Shown piece after piece: positions 47,593 to 58,444 of a stretch of DNA of 64,000 bases (the stretch's first letter is position 1; each line of letters opens with the position of its first letter). Source of the stretch: Thalassia testudinum. Taxonomy: Eukaryota > Streptophyta > Magnoliopsida > Alismatales > Hydrocharitaceae. The notes under the pieces are model-generated. The model was not told the DNA's origin. It was given only the letters and a program-made list of their open reading frames with translations, and did no database searches. Both the position numbers and the translations under genes were made by a program. The stretch covers positions 40,530,501 through 40,594,500 of the forward strand of contig JAZHRO010000050.1 in NCBI GenBank assembly GCA_037157565.1, in the 5' to 3' direction.

Positions 47593-48443
47593 CCAATCAA
47601 CACTAGCAACATTCAGGTGAAGTTGAAGAAGAAGGTGGGACTATAGTCCCTCCGCATACAAGGCAACATCTGAAGACGAGCATAAGAGGAAACCCGACAC
47701 CATAACACTCACTCAATATCAAGGGGTTAGATCCCCATATCTCACATGCACTCAAACACCTGTACACATGTGGGTGGGTCTTGGGTCCTGGTCTTGACCC
47801 AATTTTCGATTCAATTTTGAGAGCTTTGGGTCAATTTTGGTTAAGGATTAGTTCTTGGCCTAAGGCTCGTAGTTGATAAAAACATATTTTTTTGCCTTAG
47901 CGTATATTTTATTTTGAGTTTGATTGTGACACTAATTGAGTAATTTATTTCTTTTTACATCAAACTCCTCTACTTCATGTTATATTTGATTAATTAGTGG
48001 AATTTGTGATTTCTTGCTCCCAAGGATGACCTTAGAGTTCACATTTTGAGAATATAAATTTTAATTGTTCCTACAGCTTTAGTCACTATATAACAACATA
48101 TTTTTAAACTCAACGAAAGCGAACGAACAAAAACCCAAAATACCTCACCGTTAAACCCATTACCCAAAACTCAACTAAGTCCACAACCATCGAATCCTCC
48201 ACTCTCCCACCAACGATCAAGCATGTCAAAGGCGTGCATTCATTCCTGATGAGGTACCATGTGCCTAAGGCAGCATGTACCTTCAATAGCTTTTAGAGGC
48301 TTCAATTTAATGATTGAAGGTATTCCATATTTTTTTCCTTCCATCACCGTTCCTTTTATTTGAGTTTTAATAAGGAAAATCAAGCTTCCATGTTGACGGT
48401 AACATCGTGAATGTTGGTTAGGTGAGTATGATGTTGATTTGGG
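47593..48443. other. Unassigned sequence between element E and the chromovirus relic
   Basis: AT-rich. A short plus-strand reading at about 47610-47705 ends in TRQHLKTSIRGNPTP and a stop, reminiscent of a polyprotein C-terminus but too short to assign. The rest shows nothing I recognise. Confidence 0.3.
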
Positions 48444-48973
48444 TTGCCGGTGAGGTTGGGGAAGTTGGAAGGGTTTGGGTGTTCCTTAGTTCGATGTTGC
48501 AGGAAGAGCTCTCAATGCCTAAAAGATAATCAAGTTGTCGTTCAAGACTACCTTAATATCTTTCCTGATGATCTCCCTAGTCCTCCACTAAAGCATAAGG
48601 TAGAGTTTGCAATTGAACTACTGCCAGGAATTGCACCTATATCGAAGGCACCCTATTGTATAGCTCCTACAAAATTGGGTGAGTTGGAAAGGCAATTGCA
48701 AGAACTATTGGACTTAGGCTTTATGCCCTAGTGTGTCACCTTGGGGTGTGCCAGTTTTATTTGTAAGGATGAAGGATGGTTCTCTTCATCTATGCATTGA
48801 TTGTAGGATGCTAAACCAATAGATAGTAAAGAATAAATATCCCTTACCTAGAATTATTGACCTTTTTTATCAACTTTAGACAGCTAAGGTCTTTTCCATG
48901 ATTAATCTTCGATCTGGGCACTACCACTTGACTATTAGGGTAGTAGACATCCTAACGACCGCTTTCCAAACAT
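48444..48973 (+). pseudogene. Chromovirus RT, N-terminal part
   Basis: Pre-RT region DYLNIFPDDLPSPPLKHKVEF with APISKAPY, then LQELLDLGF, a frameshift near 48730, and [41 protein letters not shown]. Stops after LNQ and in YQL. The catalytic INLRSGYH-type Asp is replaced by asparagine/arginine context (INLRSG). Dead copy; continues at 54070. Confidence 0.88.
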
Positions 48974-49199
48974 TTTTCTTTTTTGAAACAAAAAGGAAAG
49001 CTTTCGTCTTATGATAGCAATCCGGGACGATAATCTATTATATATAAGTAAGAGGACTTACAATTCAGATCACCATGTATGTATGAGGGACCAGGACTCT
49101 CTTACAATTTTCTTACAGCAAACCGGTCTCTACTGAAAAACCCTCTCATTTCTTGCCCTCCACACACACCAAAGAGTTGCAGCCATGAACACATGCGGC

Positions 49200-52100
49200 C
49201 TCTCCATCACAACAAAACCATGCCAAATGGAATCCCATGATGGTAGTGGCTCCTGGCAAGTCCTCCTTTAAGCTGCAACAGTGATCAGGCAAGACGAGAA
49301 AATATGGCTAAGGTTATCAGTGTGCATCCCACACAGGTGGCATTCATGAAGAGCAGCTCCCATTCTTCTGTGTCGCAAATCACCTGTTATCAAGCCCTCC
49401 ATCCTACACAACCAAAGAAAATTGTACTTTAAGGGGGATCTTCAAGAGCCAAATTTTTTTGTCAATGAAATCATAGGCCCCCACTCTATCACTCTCCATA
49501 ATCTTTCTATATCCGCATTGCACTGTGTAAATTCCATCCCATAATTTTCATCCACTCCATGTCGTAGTTTAAAGCTCTCCAGGTCTGAGATCAAATTTCT
49601 CCTTTCTTCCCACAGCCAGGTGTCCCTTCTAGTGGAATCCTCTTCATTCAGCAGCTAGCAGCTCCTACTGTCAGACCAGAAGCAACTAACCGTGCCATCT
49701 TTATCAGTGGCTGCTACAAAAGCCCTTGGGTAGGCCTCCTTCAGAACACCGAGTAGAGACCAGCCTTCATTCCAGAAATTGAAGGTTCTGTCATAACCTA
49801 GGGTTGGCTACAACAACTGCCAGTTGTCAGCCAAGGCTTTGATCACAGAACTCCAAAAGGGTGAAGGTCTGTTGGGCTGCAGTCTCTTGAGTGCACTATT
49901 TGAAGGGCCATATCTGTCCTTAATCATTTCAGTCCACTGTTTCACCTCCCCTTGCGAAAATTTGATAGCCCATTTGAGCAACAATGCTTCATTGAATTGC
50001 TTCAGAGATTTGATCCCCAATCCCCCCTGTCCTTTGGCTGGTAGAGCTGCTCCCATTTCAATGGCTGCAGAAATCTGCCCTCATGCTTGGGGCCTCTCCA
50101 AACGAATCTCTTCCTCGGTACATCCAGACACTTCCACCTAGATTTCGGAGCTTTAACGATAGAAAAGTAGAAGATAGGGATGGAAGTGATCACTGAATTA
50201 AGCAAGATGAGTCTACCACCCTTGGAAAAGAAACTACTATTCCAACCAGCCAACTTCATAGAGATCTTGTCAAAGAGGCAATTCCAATCTCCTTTCTTCA
50301 TTCTTGAACACCTCAGGGGTAAACCCAGATATCTGATAGGGAGGCAGATGCAAGAAGTCCCCAGGGCAACAGAGTTATCTCCTTGCTCAGGCTCAGCTAA
50401 CCCAAAGCAGACCAAATTAGACTTCTCTCTGTTTAGCCTGAGACCTGAGATGTCCCCAAAAATGTTGACCATATGGCAAAGAGCATGGGCTTCATCAATG
50501 AATCCTTCAAGAAAGAAAACTGTATCATCCACATATTGAAGTATAGGGGCCATAGCACTCCTATTGGAGAGGGAGTATCCTCTAATAATACCTACTTCAG
50601 CAAGTTTACAAGCATACCATGCCAAGTTGTCAACTGTAAGATTGAAGATCAAGGGTGGCAAAGGGCATCCCTACCTCACCCCACTCTGAGGTTGAATCCA
50701 GGCTCGACAAGGCTTCCCATTTATCAAGGGGGTGAAAGATACAGTTGTGATGCACCTTTTCATCCACTTAATCCAAAGAGGAGGAAAACCTCTTCTTTTA
50801 AAAACTTCCCAAAGGTAGGGCCAACAGATAGAATCATAAGCCTTGCGGAAGTCAACTTTCCACATAAATGCTCTACACTTCCTCTTTTGCCACCCACAAA
50901 CCATCTCCTGGGCCATGATGAATGATTCTTGTAGAGACCTGTTAGGGAGGAAAGCTGATTGAATAGGGTAGATCAGCTCCTGCAAGACAGGCTGTAGCCT
51001 ATTTGCCAAGACCTTCCTAATCACTAGGTAGATGGAGTTTGAGAGGGCTATGGGTTTGAAATCCTGAAATGACTCTGCACCTTGTGTCTTTGGCAATAAG
51101 AATAGGAAAGACCTGTTGATTTTTTCAAAACCAAAGTTAGCTACCTCAAACTCTTTGATCACATCCATAACCTCTGTGCCTACAACACCCACATCTCTTT
51201 ATAAAAGAGAACTTGAATACCATCAAGACCAGGAGAGCCTTCATTATTGAGGTCCTTGATGGTAGCCATAGTTTCCTGCTCAGTAATGGCTACAATCAGG
51301 CTGGATACCTGTCCTTCGGAAAGCTTGGGTAAGTCACTCGCTGCCATTCTCCATTGGCCCCTCCCAGCAGACCTTGAAGAGTCTCTAAAATACTTGATGG
51401 CCTCGGCTCTAATATTAGAAATTGAAGAAATTCTTTGCCCATCTTTAATTAATGAAGAGATCAAGTTGAATCTTCTACGAGTGCTGGTAGCCAAATGGAA
51501 AAACTTGGTGTTTGCATCCCCCTCTTTAAGCCAAAGCTGTCTTGAGCGTTCCTTCCAGTCCATCTCCAACTTCAGGTCTTCTTTAGCCACCACCCCCTGC
51601 CACCACCTTCTATTCATGAAGTCCTGCTCTGTCATCAGGCCAGTGACCTCTCTAGAATCAAGGTTCTGAAATTCCTTTAAGGCCTCTGTACATCTCTGGT
51701 CTCTCACAATAGAAACAGTAGCTCCATATTCCTTTAGCATTTCTCTCATAGCTGTCAGCATGGAAGCCAGCTTGATGGTAGTAGTGCCCTCAACTTGCTT
51801 GGTCCTCCACTAACCTTCAAGCATCTCTTTGAACCCTGGTTCTCTCAACCAAGATTTCTTGAATTTGAAGTAAGATCCAGCAAGCACTTGCACACCACTG
51901 TCCCAAAATAATGGAGTGTGATCAGAAAAGGGGCGTTCCAGGCCGCTAACAGAGGACAATTGAAACAGGTCCAGAAGCCCAGCATTGCCAAAAAATCTAT
52001 CAATTTTGGACATTAGGCTACACCCATTCCTCCAAGTAAACTCAGTGCCATAAGATGGATACTCGCTCAAGCCTAAGGTTTGAACCAACAATTGAAAACC

Positions 52101-52586
52101 AATGGTTGCACTATCAGCGACACCATTAGGTCTGTTACTTCCCATCAACATAGAGTTGAAATCACCTCCAACAAGCCAGGCAGCCCCATTCACAAAATCA
52201 GCAGCCAAATTCCAATCCTCCCATAGTTCATGCCTTTTGTAGGGATCACAGGGTCCATAGACACCTATAACAAACAGTTCACACCCTCCTTGGGTTCGTT
52301 CAAACTTGCAGATCAGCAGGTGTCTAGCAAAAGCGACCTCATCCAACAGCAGCACATTCTTCTTCCACCAGATAGCAACAACCCCAGATCTGCCAATTGA
52401 GTTAATCATCATAGAGTCATTTGCATCCCCAGCTTTCATATCAACCCATGCCCTATCAGTTTCATTATCAATATGTGTTTCTTGGATAATGGCGCAGTCA
52501 ATTTCCCATTCTCTCATGTATCTCAGAAGAGAAGCCCTCCGAATTCTATCACGCAACCCACGCACATTCCATGAAAGGATCCTCAT
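49200..52586 (-). pseudogene. LINE ORF2: endonuclease, reverse transcriptase, zinc finger
   Basis: Starts MRILSWNVRGLRD (52586). The APE-type endonuclease runs to about 51810 with IIQETH, GDFNSML, SKIDRFF and FSDHTPLF, so catalytic Asp/His motifs are present. RT follows at about 51150-50300: FLLPKTQGAESFQDFKPIAL, ANRLQPVL, QSAFLPNRS, VDFRKAYDS, and the active site QYVDDTVFF. A zf-RVT-type finger is at about 49390-49310 (ECHLCGMHTDNLSHIFSSC). Interrupted by a stop after the endonuclease, frameshifts near 51185 and 50010, and other stops. It would nick target DNA and copy LINE RNA in place. Confidence 0.9.
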
Positions 52587-52599
52587 TTAGCATCATGAG

Positions 52600-53990
52600 C
52601 ATCCCCCTTCTTCACAGCAGAAACTCTACTGACCTTCATCACAATTGCAATAGCACACTCATCAATTTTTTGCGCAGAGCTATTTCTTCTCAGTTTGAGT
52701 TTATAGGGAGGTCTCCCCAATCATGTCTTGGATGTAGTCCCTGAGTCTAGCTACAAGCCCTCAACAGCAAGCAATCTCCTGTAGAGCACAGCTACCAGGA
52801 GTATTGGCTCTTGATTCCCCTACTATCATATCGTCAGCCATATCCTCGTTTATCAGTGCCATATCCATTCCTTCCTTCTCTTCCTCAGCCATACAACCTT
52901 TTAGCATAGCTACATCCTTCCTAGCCTCTAGATTTTCTCCTCCTCTACCATCATCACACCCATCCCATCCTCCATGTCCTTGCCCTTATTAGGCTCAGGT
53001 AACTCCTATGTTCCACTATCCAGCTGTATTGTTCTTGCCTTGGCTTGCAGCACCTCAACATAAGAGGGGAAATTATGATGTGAATTCCCATCCCTATTAA
53101 TCACAGAGAAGTTCAAGAGCAGTAGCCAGGAGCTCCCCCCACATTGGAGGATCAGCTTCTCTGGAACAAACCTTGCCCTAAAAACATCCACCCAGACATT
53201 CAAAGCACTACCATCTCCTTCAATCAGACCAACATCAGCATCTTCTGCCAATGTAGTAAACCCAGCTATCATAGCTACCACCACCACTTTTGATCTTAAG
53301 TGCAATGGTAAACTCTTGATTTCAAGTTTTCCTGATCTTGAGGCTGTTCATTGCGGTGGTCGCTCAGACAGCGATCCATCAAAAGGGGAAACCAGCCGCC
53401 AAATCACCAGCAGCTCGCCTAGATAACTCTATCAAAAATGTAGATGCTCGGCATCCATCATCCCCAATCCAAATAGCACAAAAAATAAAGGGGAAAGGAC
53501 CGCAATCTTCCATGCATCTATCGAAAGAGAAAGAGACCTTAGCAGTTGATGAGCCTTCTCCAAGGATAGAGCGCCCATCATCACTTCACTGATCAAGGCC
53601 CCTTACAGCACCAGCTCTGCCACCCTGATGTCCTCCCTCATAGGTATCTCCACATCCAAGGTGTGCCCCCTATAAGTAGGAGGGGGAAGAGGAAGAGGCA
53701 GTTGCACCTCAACCTTCATAGCCCAATTACTCGTGTGCCTCCTTCCCCTAGGTTGTCCGCTGTTTGCCATGCAGGAGTCGTGTTTGTGGCCATACCCCCA
53801 GTAGGCCAACCATATTAGAGGGCGGTGGCACATCGAAGCCATATGTCCATGGCGTCGACAGCGAAAGCATACAACATCCCTGTTGCTCCAAGGCCACCTA
53901 TCAAAAGTCCATCTTCTGTTAGCAACCCTAGCTCCTTCAACGACCAGGACACCTCTCTCCTTTCTCCTCTAGGATCTCGACCTCCAGGTC
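52600..53990 (-). pseudogene. LINE ORF1-like region with CCHC knuckle
   Basis: The sense reading gives RWTFDRWPWSNRDVVCFRC and then GHMASMC near 53810-53900, a CX2CX4HX4C zinc knuckle as in plant L1 ORF1 nucleic-acid-binding proteins. Upstream and downstream frames carry stops, including one near 53970. A second piece at 53305-53006 is open. Boundaries uncertain. Confidence 0.65.
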
Positions 53991-54069
53991 ATCCACCCTC
54001 CATCGCCGGCGATGCTCTCGCCTATCCACCTAGGGTTCTCCATCCTCTCCTCTCTCCACTAAATGGTTT

Positions 54070-54867
54070 GCTTTCCAAACATGCTATGGGCATTATGAGT
54101 TTTGTGTAATGCCATTTGGGTTAACTAATGCACCTGCTACCTTTATGAATCTCATGAATCAGGTTTTTAAGCCATTACTAGACCAATTTGCCATTGTCTT
54201 TATTGATGATATTCTGGTCTATTCTCAGACTATAGAGCAGCATGAACATCTTAGAATTGTACTTGAGAATGTAAGGAAGAATCAATTGTATGTAAGATTT
54301 TAAAATGTGAATTTTTTTTCAAAAAGGTTACATTATTAGGGCATGTCATCTCTAAAGCTGGGATTGTTGCAGACCCATCTATGGTTGAGGTAGCTTTGGA
54401 TTATAAACAACCGTAGAATGTATTAGATATTTGGAGCTTTCTTGGGTTGACCAGCTATTATAGGTGATTTATCCATGACTTCTCTAAGATAGCTCTACCT
54501 CTAACCTAGTTAACAAGAAAGGGAAAGAAGTTTTACGAGATAACAACCTACGAAGATAGCTTCCAAGAGCTCAAGAAAAGGCTTTCTACTTCACCGGTCC
54601 TTACTCTACCATCTAGATGTGAAGGCTTTGTCATCTATAGTGTTGCTTCTCTAAATGGATTGTGTTGTGTGCTAATGTAAAATAGAAAGGTCATTACTTA
54701 TGCCTCAAGGAAATTGAAGTTCATGAATAGAACTACCTTGCACATGACCTAGAGCTTGTTGCTATTGTTTTTGCTCTAAAAATTTGGTGGCAATACCAAT
54801 ATGGGGTTAAATTTGAGGTCTTCACTGACCATCAAAGCTTAAAGTATGTCTTCTCTCAGAGAGATTC
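54070..54867 (+). pseudogene. Chromovirus RT C-terminal part and RNase H start
   Basis: Resumes at [11 protein letters not shown], then [20 protein letters not shown] and [10 protein letters not shown] (intact active-site Asp pair). A frameshift follows at 54300, then degenerate thumb, and RNase H ending [16 protein letters not shown] at the F insertion. Confidence 0.88.
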
Positions 54868-55774
54868 TGATGAGAACCTCATCATGAGCCATAACTAGCT
54901 CATTTTGACCTAATACAAAGGATAAAAGCTCCTACATAACTCAAGGAACGGCTTAACTCAAAGAATTCTGAGTTTAAGAACAAAACAGAAACTAAGGGGT
55001 AAAAATGCAATTTCACCAATTCAATCTGAAAACAGGGTAACTCAGGGTCCAAACATAGGTCAAAATAACCTAATAAGAAGAAAAGTGGGATGAGATGACT
55101 CAAAGAGGGCTACAGCAACTCCAAGGAATTAAATGACATCCTGTAACCCTAAAAACAAACCCACTTCAATTCGTGAGGTTCGAGGCAAAGAAAAAATTTA
55201 ATAAACCCTATAAAATTCATATATAAATAATCTCTACGGTTTAGAACCTCCAATTTGGCCTTAGGAACCCATTTTGACCTACATTGAGAACCATGCCCAA
55301 TTAATAACTTAATTTGGGTTTTTGCGTAAATTGATCGGTCAAACAAGGTTTAATCTAGAAATAAAATTCACCGTCAGAATCCTTAGGCCCTAATTAGTCA
55401 TGTATAAAAACCTGAGCCTAAGAAAAAACCTTCTTGACCAACTTTACTTTGTGGCCCTCAACTTTTGAAACCCTCACATTTTGGCCCCTAACTCTTCATC
55501 GTTCTTTGCATTTGGGTCCTCCATGCAAAACCCTAAGAAGACCATGTTCCGACGACCTTGCGCGAGGCATGGCACCGCGTAGGGTAAGGGGGACCCCACG
55601 CCAAGTCAACCAGGGGTTCCCTGCGACGTCAGCCGTCGTAGGAACACCCCCCTGATCGCTGCAATCGCCCATACCGCCCATGCGAACGCACGGACGGTAT
55701 GGGTCTCCATCTCCGGCATCCTCCGGCGAGGGAGTCACGTCATCTCCCTCCGCCCTCCTCTCTGTTTCCGCCTC

Positions 55775-55782
55775 TATAAAAA
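55775..55782 (+). promoter_or_regulatory. Candidate TATA box of LTR F
   Basis: TATAAAAA in CCTCTATAAAAACCCCC; conserved in both solo LTRs of the family. Confidence 0.6.
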
Positions 55783-56989
55783 CCCCCGATGCTCTGCCCT
55801 CTCGACAGCTCGGTTCTGACGGAGAAATCCCCCCCTTTCCTCTCTTCCCACTCCGACAGAGGCCCCCTTGCTCCGACGGTTCCTCCTCCTCCTCGTCGTC
55901 GCTCTGCTGCACTACCAGCAGCAGGGATGCCTTCACCTCCTCGTCCCGCGTCGCGCTGTACCCAGCGCGTGCTCTCCCGCTATCTCCTCGCCGCCGCCCT
56001 CTCTCTCTGGGCACCTTCTTCTCCGGCGACAGTCGATACGACTGTCGCCCTGCTCCGGCCCCCCCTCGTCCCTCCGAGTAGTTACAATCTTTCCTCTTCC
56101 TCCCCTCTTTCTTTTCCTTACTGTAATTTGCATAACCACCCCTCGACCGCGCCTAATCGCCCTCACCTTCCCCATCTCCGGCCAAACTCCGGCGACTCGC
56201 TCTCGTCATTCCACCACCCCACACGACTCGCCGACCCTCACAGAACCTCCGCCTCCTCACCCTGATCAACTTCCTCCCTTCCATTTCCCGCCACTCGCCA
56301 CCTGCAGACCCCCCGAACAAACCCATTTCCCGCGATACAGTTTGACCTAGGGCGGCCCCTACGCTCCGCCCCACGGCTTGCCAGACCCACATCGCCTTCG
56401 CCGTGCCACGGCGAAGGTTCTCCACTTGTCGGATTAGGCCGAGAGGCCGTTCTTATGTGGACAGGTTGCTCGCCCTCCGTCGCCATTACTGAGCCGGTGA
56501 AGCTCCTTCAACCTGCAGCTGCAGGCGCGCTTCGCCCAGGTTCGACTCGCCAGGACACGCGGTTCGCAGCCACGCAGTCGCCTAGGCCTGCAGTTGGGGA
56601 GAAAGTCCCGCAGCTGCTGCATCTGCCTGCAGCTCCCTCAGCTGCTGGTACCCAATTGGGGTGGGACATTTAGTCCCACCTCGGAGCTTTTGAGAGGCCC
56701 ACGCCCACATAAAGGCAAAAAGTGCCTTAGGCTCTTTGCCTCCTCAGCATGGGGTGAGGTCCCTCTCACCCGCTCGAGCTGGCCTCGTCCGCGACCACGC
56801 CCCGCAGACCTGGCCCGACCCATTTACCCCTCCTGCACTCCTCGCCCACCACCGCACGCCGGTGGGCCTGGACCCGGGTGCGACCCGCGTACCCGACTAT
56901 CTGGCAGCTCTGGGAGAGCTATCCTACGAGTGAATTCTGAGAGAGAGAGACCCGGGGGAGGGTAGAGTAGGTTTTGCCGTCTGATTGAA

Positions 56990-57370
56990 CTTTGAGTGTG
57001 CAGGCACAGGTGAAGAAGAAGAGAAGGTAGGAAGAAGAAGGACTGCGAGAAGAAGAAGAAGAAAGCCACAGAGGAAAGAAGAAGAAAAGACGCACTGTAG
57101 CAGCAGCTACTTAAGTCGTCTGATTGAAAAATTAGACGACGCTCTGAAGGCAAAGAAGAAGGAGAAGAACAAGACCGCAAGGGAGAAGAAAAAGAAAAAG
57201 ATGGACAGAAAGAAGAACAAGAAGAAAAAGAAAGAGAAGAAAGAAGAAGAACAGAAGAGAAGGCAAGAAGAAAACAAGAAAAGAAGAACAGAGCAAGAAT
57301 AAGAAGGAAGAAAACTGAAGACTCAAAGAGAAGAGAAAAGAAGACAAAGAGTAGAAGAAGAAAGAAGCCA
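56990..57370 (+). repeat. Purine-rich GAA tract in LTR F
   Basis: About 380 bp dominated by AAG/GAA/AGA on the sense strand. Lysine- and glutamate-rich ORFs here are artefacts of it. Confidence 0.85.
57115..57140 (+). repeat. Conserved LTR-B hairpin, copy 3
   Basis: Arms GTCGTCTGAT and ATTAGACGAC, loop TGAAAA. Compared with copy 2, one A-T pair became T-A on both arms and one pair became G-U, so pairing is kept. Confidence 0.78.
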
Positions 57371-57561
57371 ATAAGACAAATCTCTCTCTCTCTCTTTATT
57401 TTTTGTAATAGAAACTTCGTACCTCTAGAATACAACTTGCTCCCTGAGTTCGACCTCGGGAGAACTTTCATTTCCGAGTAAAAATTGTAATAATGACAAT
57501 GGCTATCTGTACTACAACGTAATTTCTACAACAAAACCTAGTCTCAACACCGTTATCACTT

Positions 57562-57579
57562 GGCGCCGTTGCCGGGGAG
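57562..57579 (+). promoter_or_regulatory. Primer binding site of element F (tRNA-Asp)
   Basis: TGGCGCCGTTGCCGGGGA, 2 nt after the LTR end, 18 of 18 complementary to plant tRNA-Asp(GUC). Confidence 0.88.
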
Positions 57580-58444
57580 CAACGGCTATTCTAGAAGCTT
57601 TGAATTTCATTTAAGAGATTGCTAATATTTTTCTCTCTCTTATTTTTTGTACAGAAAGAAACAAAAAGACGCAGCCGCACCACAGCCACTCCAAGGACAG
57701 GTAACTTCCTATTAAACCCTAAAATTTTAAAGAAAAAGAAAAGAAATAGGCATAACCTGTCTTTATACATAGTAATAGCTGCATATTCTCAGAAACTATT
57801 ATTCCTGCACACAGTTTTAAAGGTGATTAGGGGCTAACACATCCTTGCCTGAGCCCTAATTACCCAAACAAAGAGTTAAATGGACCAAGTAGAGCCAACA
57901 TAAGGGCAAAAGCTAGGGTTTTTAGAGACACACCTCCTATTAACAAAGAAAAGATCTTCCCAAAAAGAGGTGTACCTAAACTGTGTTTGAAAAAATCTAC
58001 ACAAGAGAAACCCTAAGCAAATGGCTCTCTAAACATTTGAACCCTAAAAAGAAAGGACCCAAAAGCTCTCAAAAGAACAAGAGGTGAAGTTGACCCCTTG
58101 GGTCAACCAACCTTAAAATTGGGCCACTTCATTCACAAAAACACCTAAGAGTTCAAGTGAAACCTTAAGCACCCTGATCTCAAACTAAAATTGGTAGACT
58201 TAAGAGGTCAAGATCCCCATTCTCTTCCAGTAACCCGTGGGGGAAACCCTGTAACCCGTGGGGACGCTCTACCGTGTAGGGGTCTTTGCGGGACTCACCC
58301 TCTCTGGCTGCCCAAGTAATTCTCAGGTGGACGATCTTTCTGATCAAGGGGTCCATCTGCCCCGCACCTCTATAGTCACCCAACACATTTTTGGGTGTCT
58401 TGATTGGGTCCAGCACCTTCTGAACTCATCTCTTCCAGTAGTGC
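57580..58444 (+). other. Leader of element F
   Basis: About 0.9 kb, mostly without ORFs. The GTLYRV block (58258-58455) is shared with element E. AGTAGTGC precedes the gag ATG. Confidence 0.6.

Larger units (their letters stand above)
48974..54069 (-). mobile_element. L1-type LINE inserted in the chromovirus RT
   Basis: Flanked by a 13-bp perfect duplication GCTTTCCAAACAT (48961-48973 and 54070-54082), at which the host RT reading is cut and resumes. Minus orientation: ORF1-like region with a CCHC knuckle, ORF2 with endonuclease, RT and a C-terminal zinc finger, and an A-rich 3' end (sense GTTTCAAAAAAGAAAA). At about 5.1 kb it is close to full length. Frameshifts and stops make it inactive. 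Confidence 0.94.
48444..54867 (+). mobile_element. Chromovirus (Ty3/gypsy) relic, split by a LINE
   Basis: Plus-strand RT and RNase H fragments in two parts, 48444-48973 and 54070-54867, separated by the LINE. Sequence is of the Tekay/del-like chromovirus type. No LTRs, gag or integrase of this element are in the window. Right end cut by element F at 54868. Confidence 0.85.
54868..57559 (+). repeat. 5' LTR of element F (family B)
   Basis: 2692 bp, TGATGAGAACCTCATCA at the start and CCGTTATCA at the end. TATA box at 55775. A GC-rich section follows, then a purine-rich GAA tract with hairpin (about 56990-57370), and GAGTTCGACCTCGGG (57446) before the end. Confidence 0.92.

Noticed and set aside
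50473..52590. Plus-strand ORFs over the LINE
   Set aside because: Antisense shadows of ORF2; the minus strand carries the recognisable endonuclease and RT.
56985..57302. Lys/Glu-rich ORF and antisense Phe/Leu/Ser ORF in LTR F
   Set aside because: Direct product of the GAA tract; equivalents in the other B LTRs.
15192..57579. Possible tRNA-Asp gene fragments
   Set aside because: Only 18 nt complementary to the tRNA 3' end, always next to an LTR; these are primer sites.
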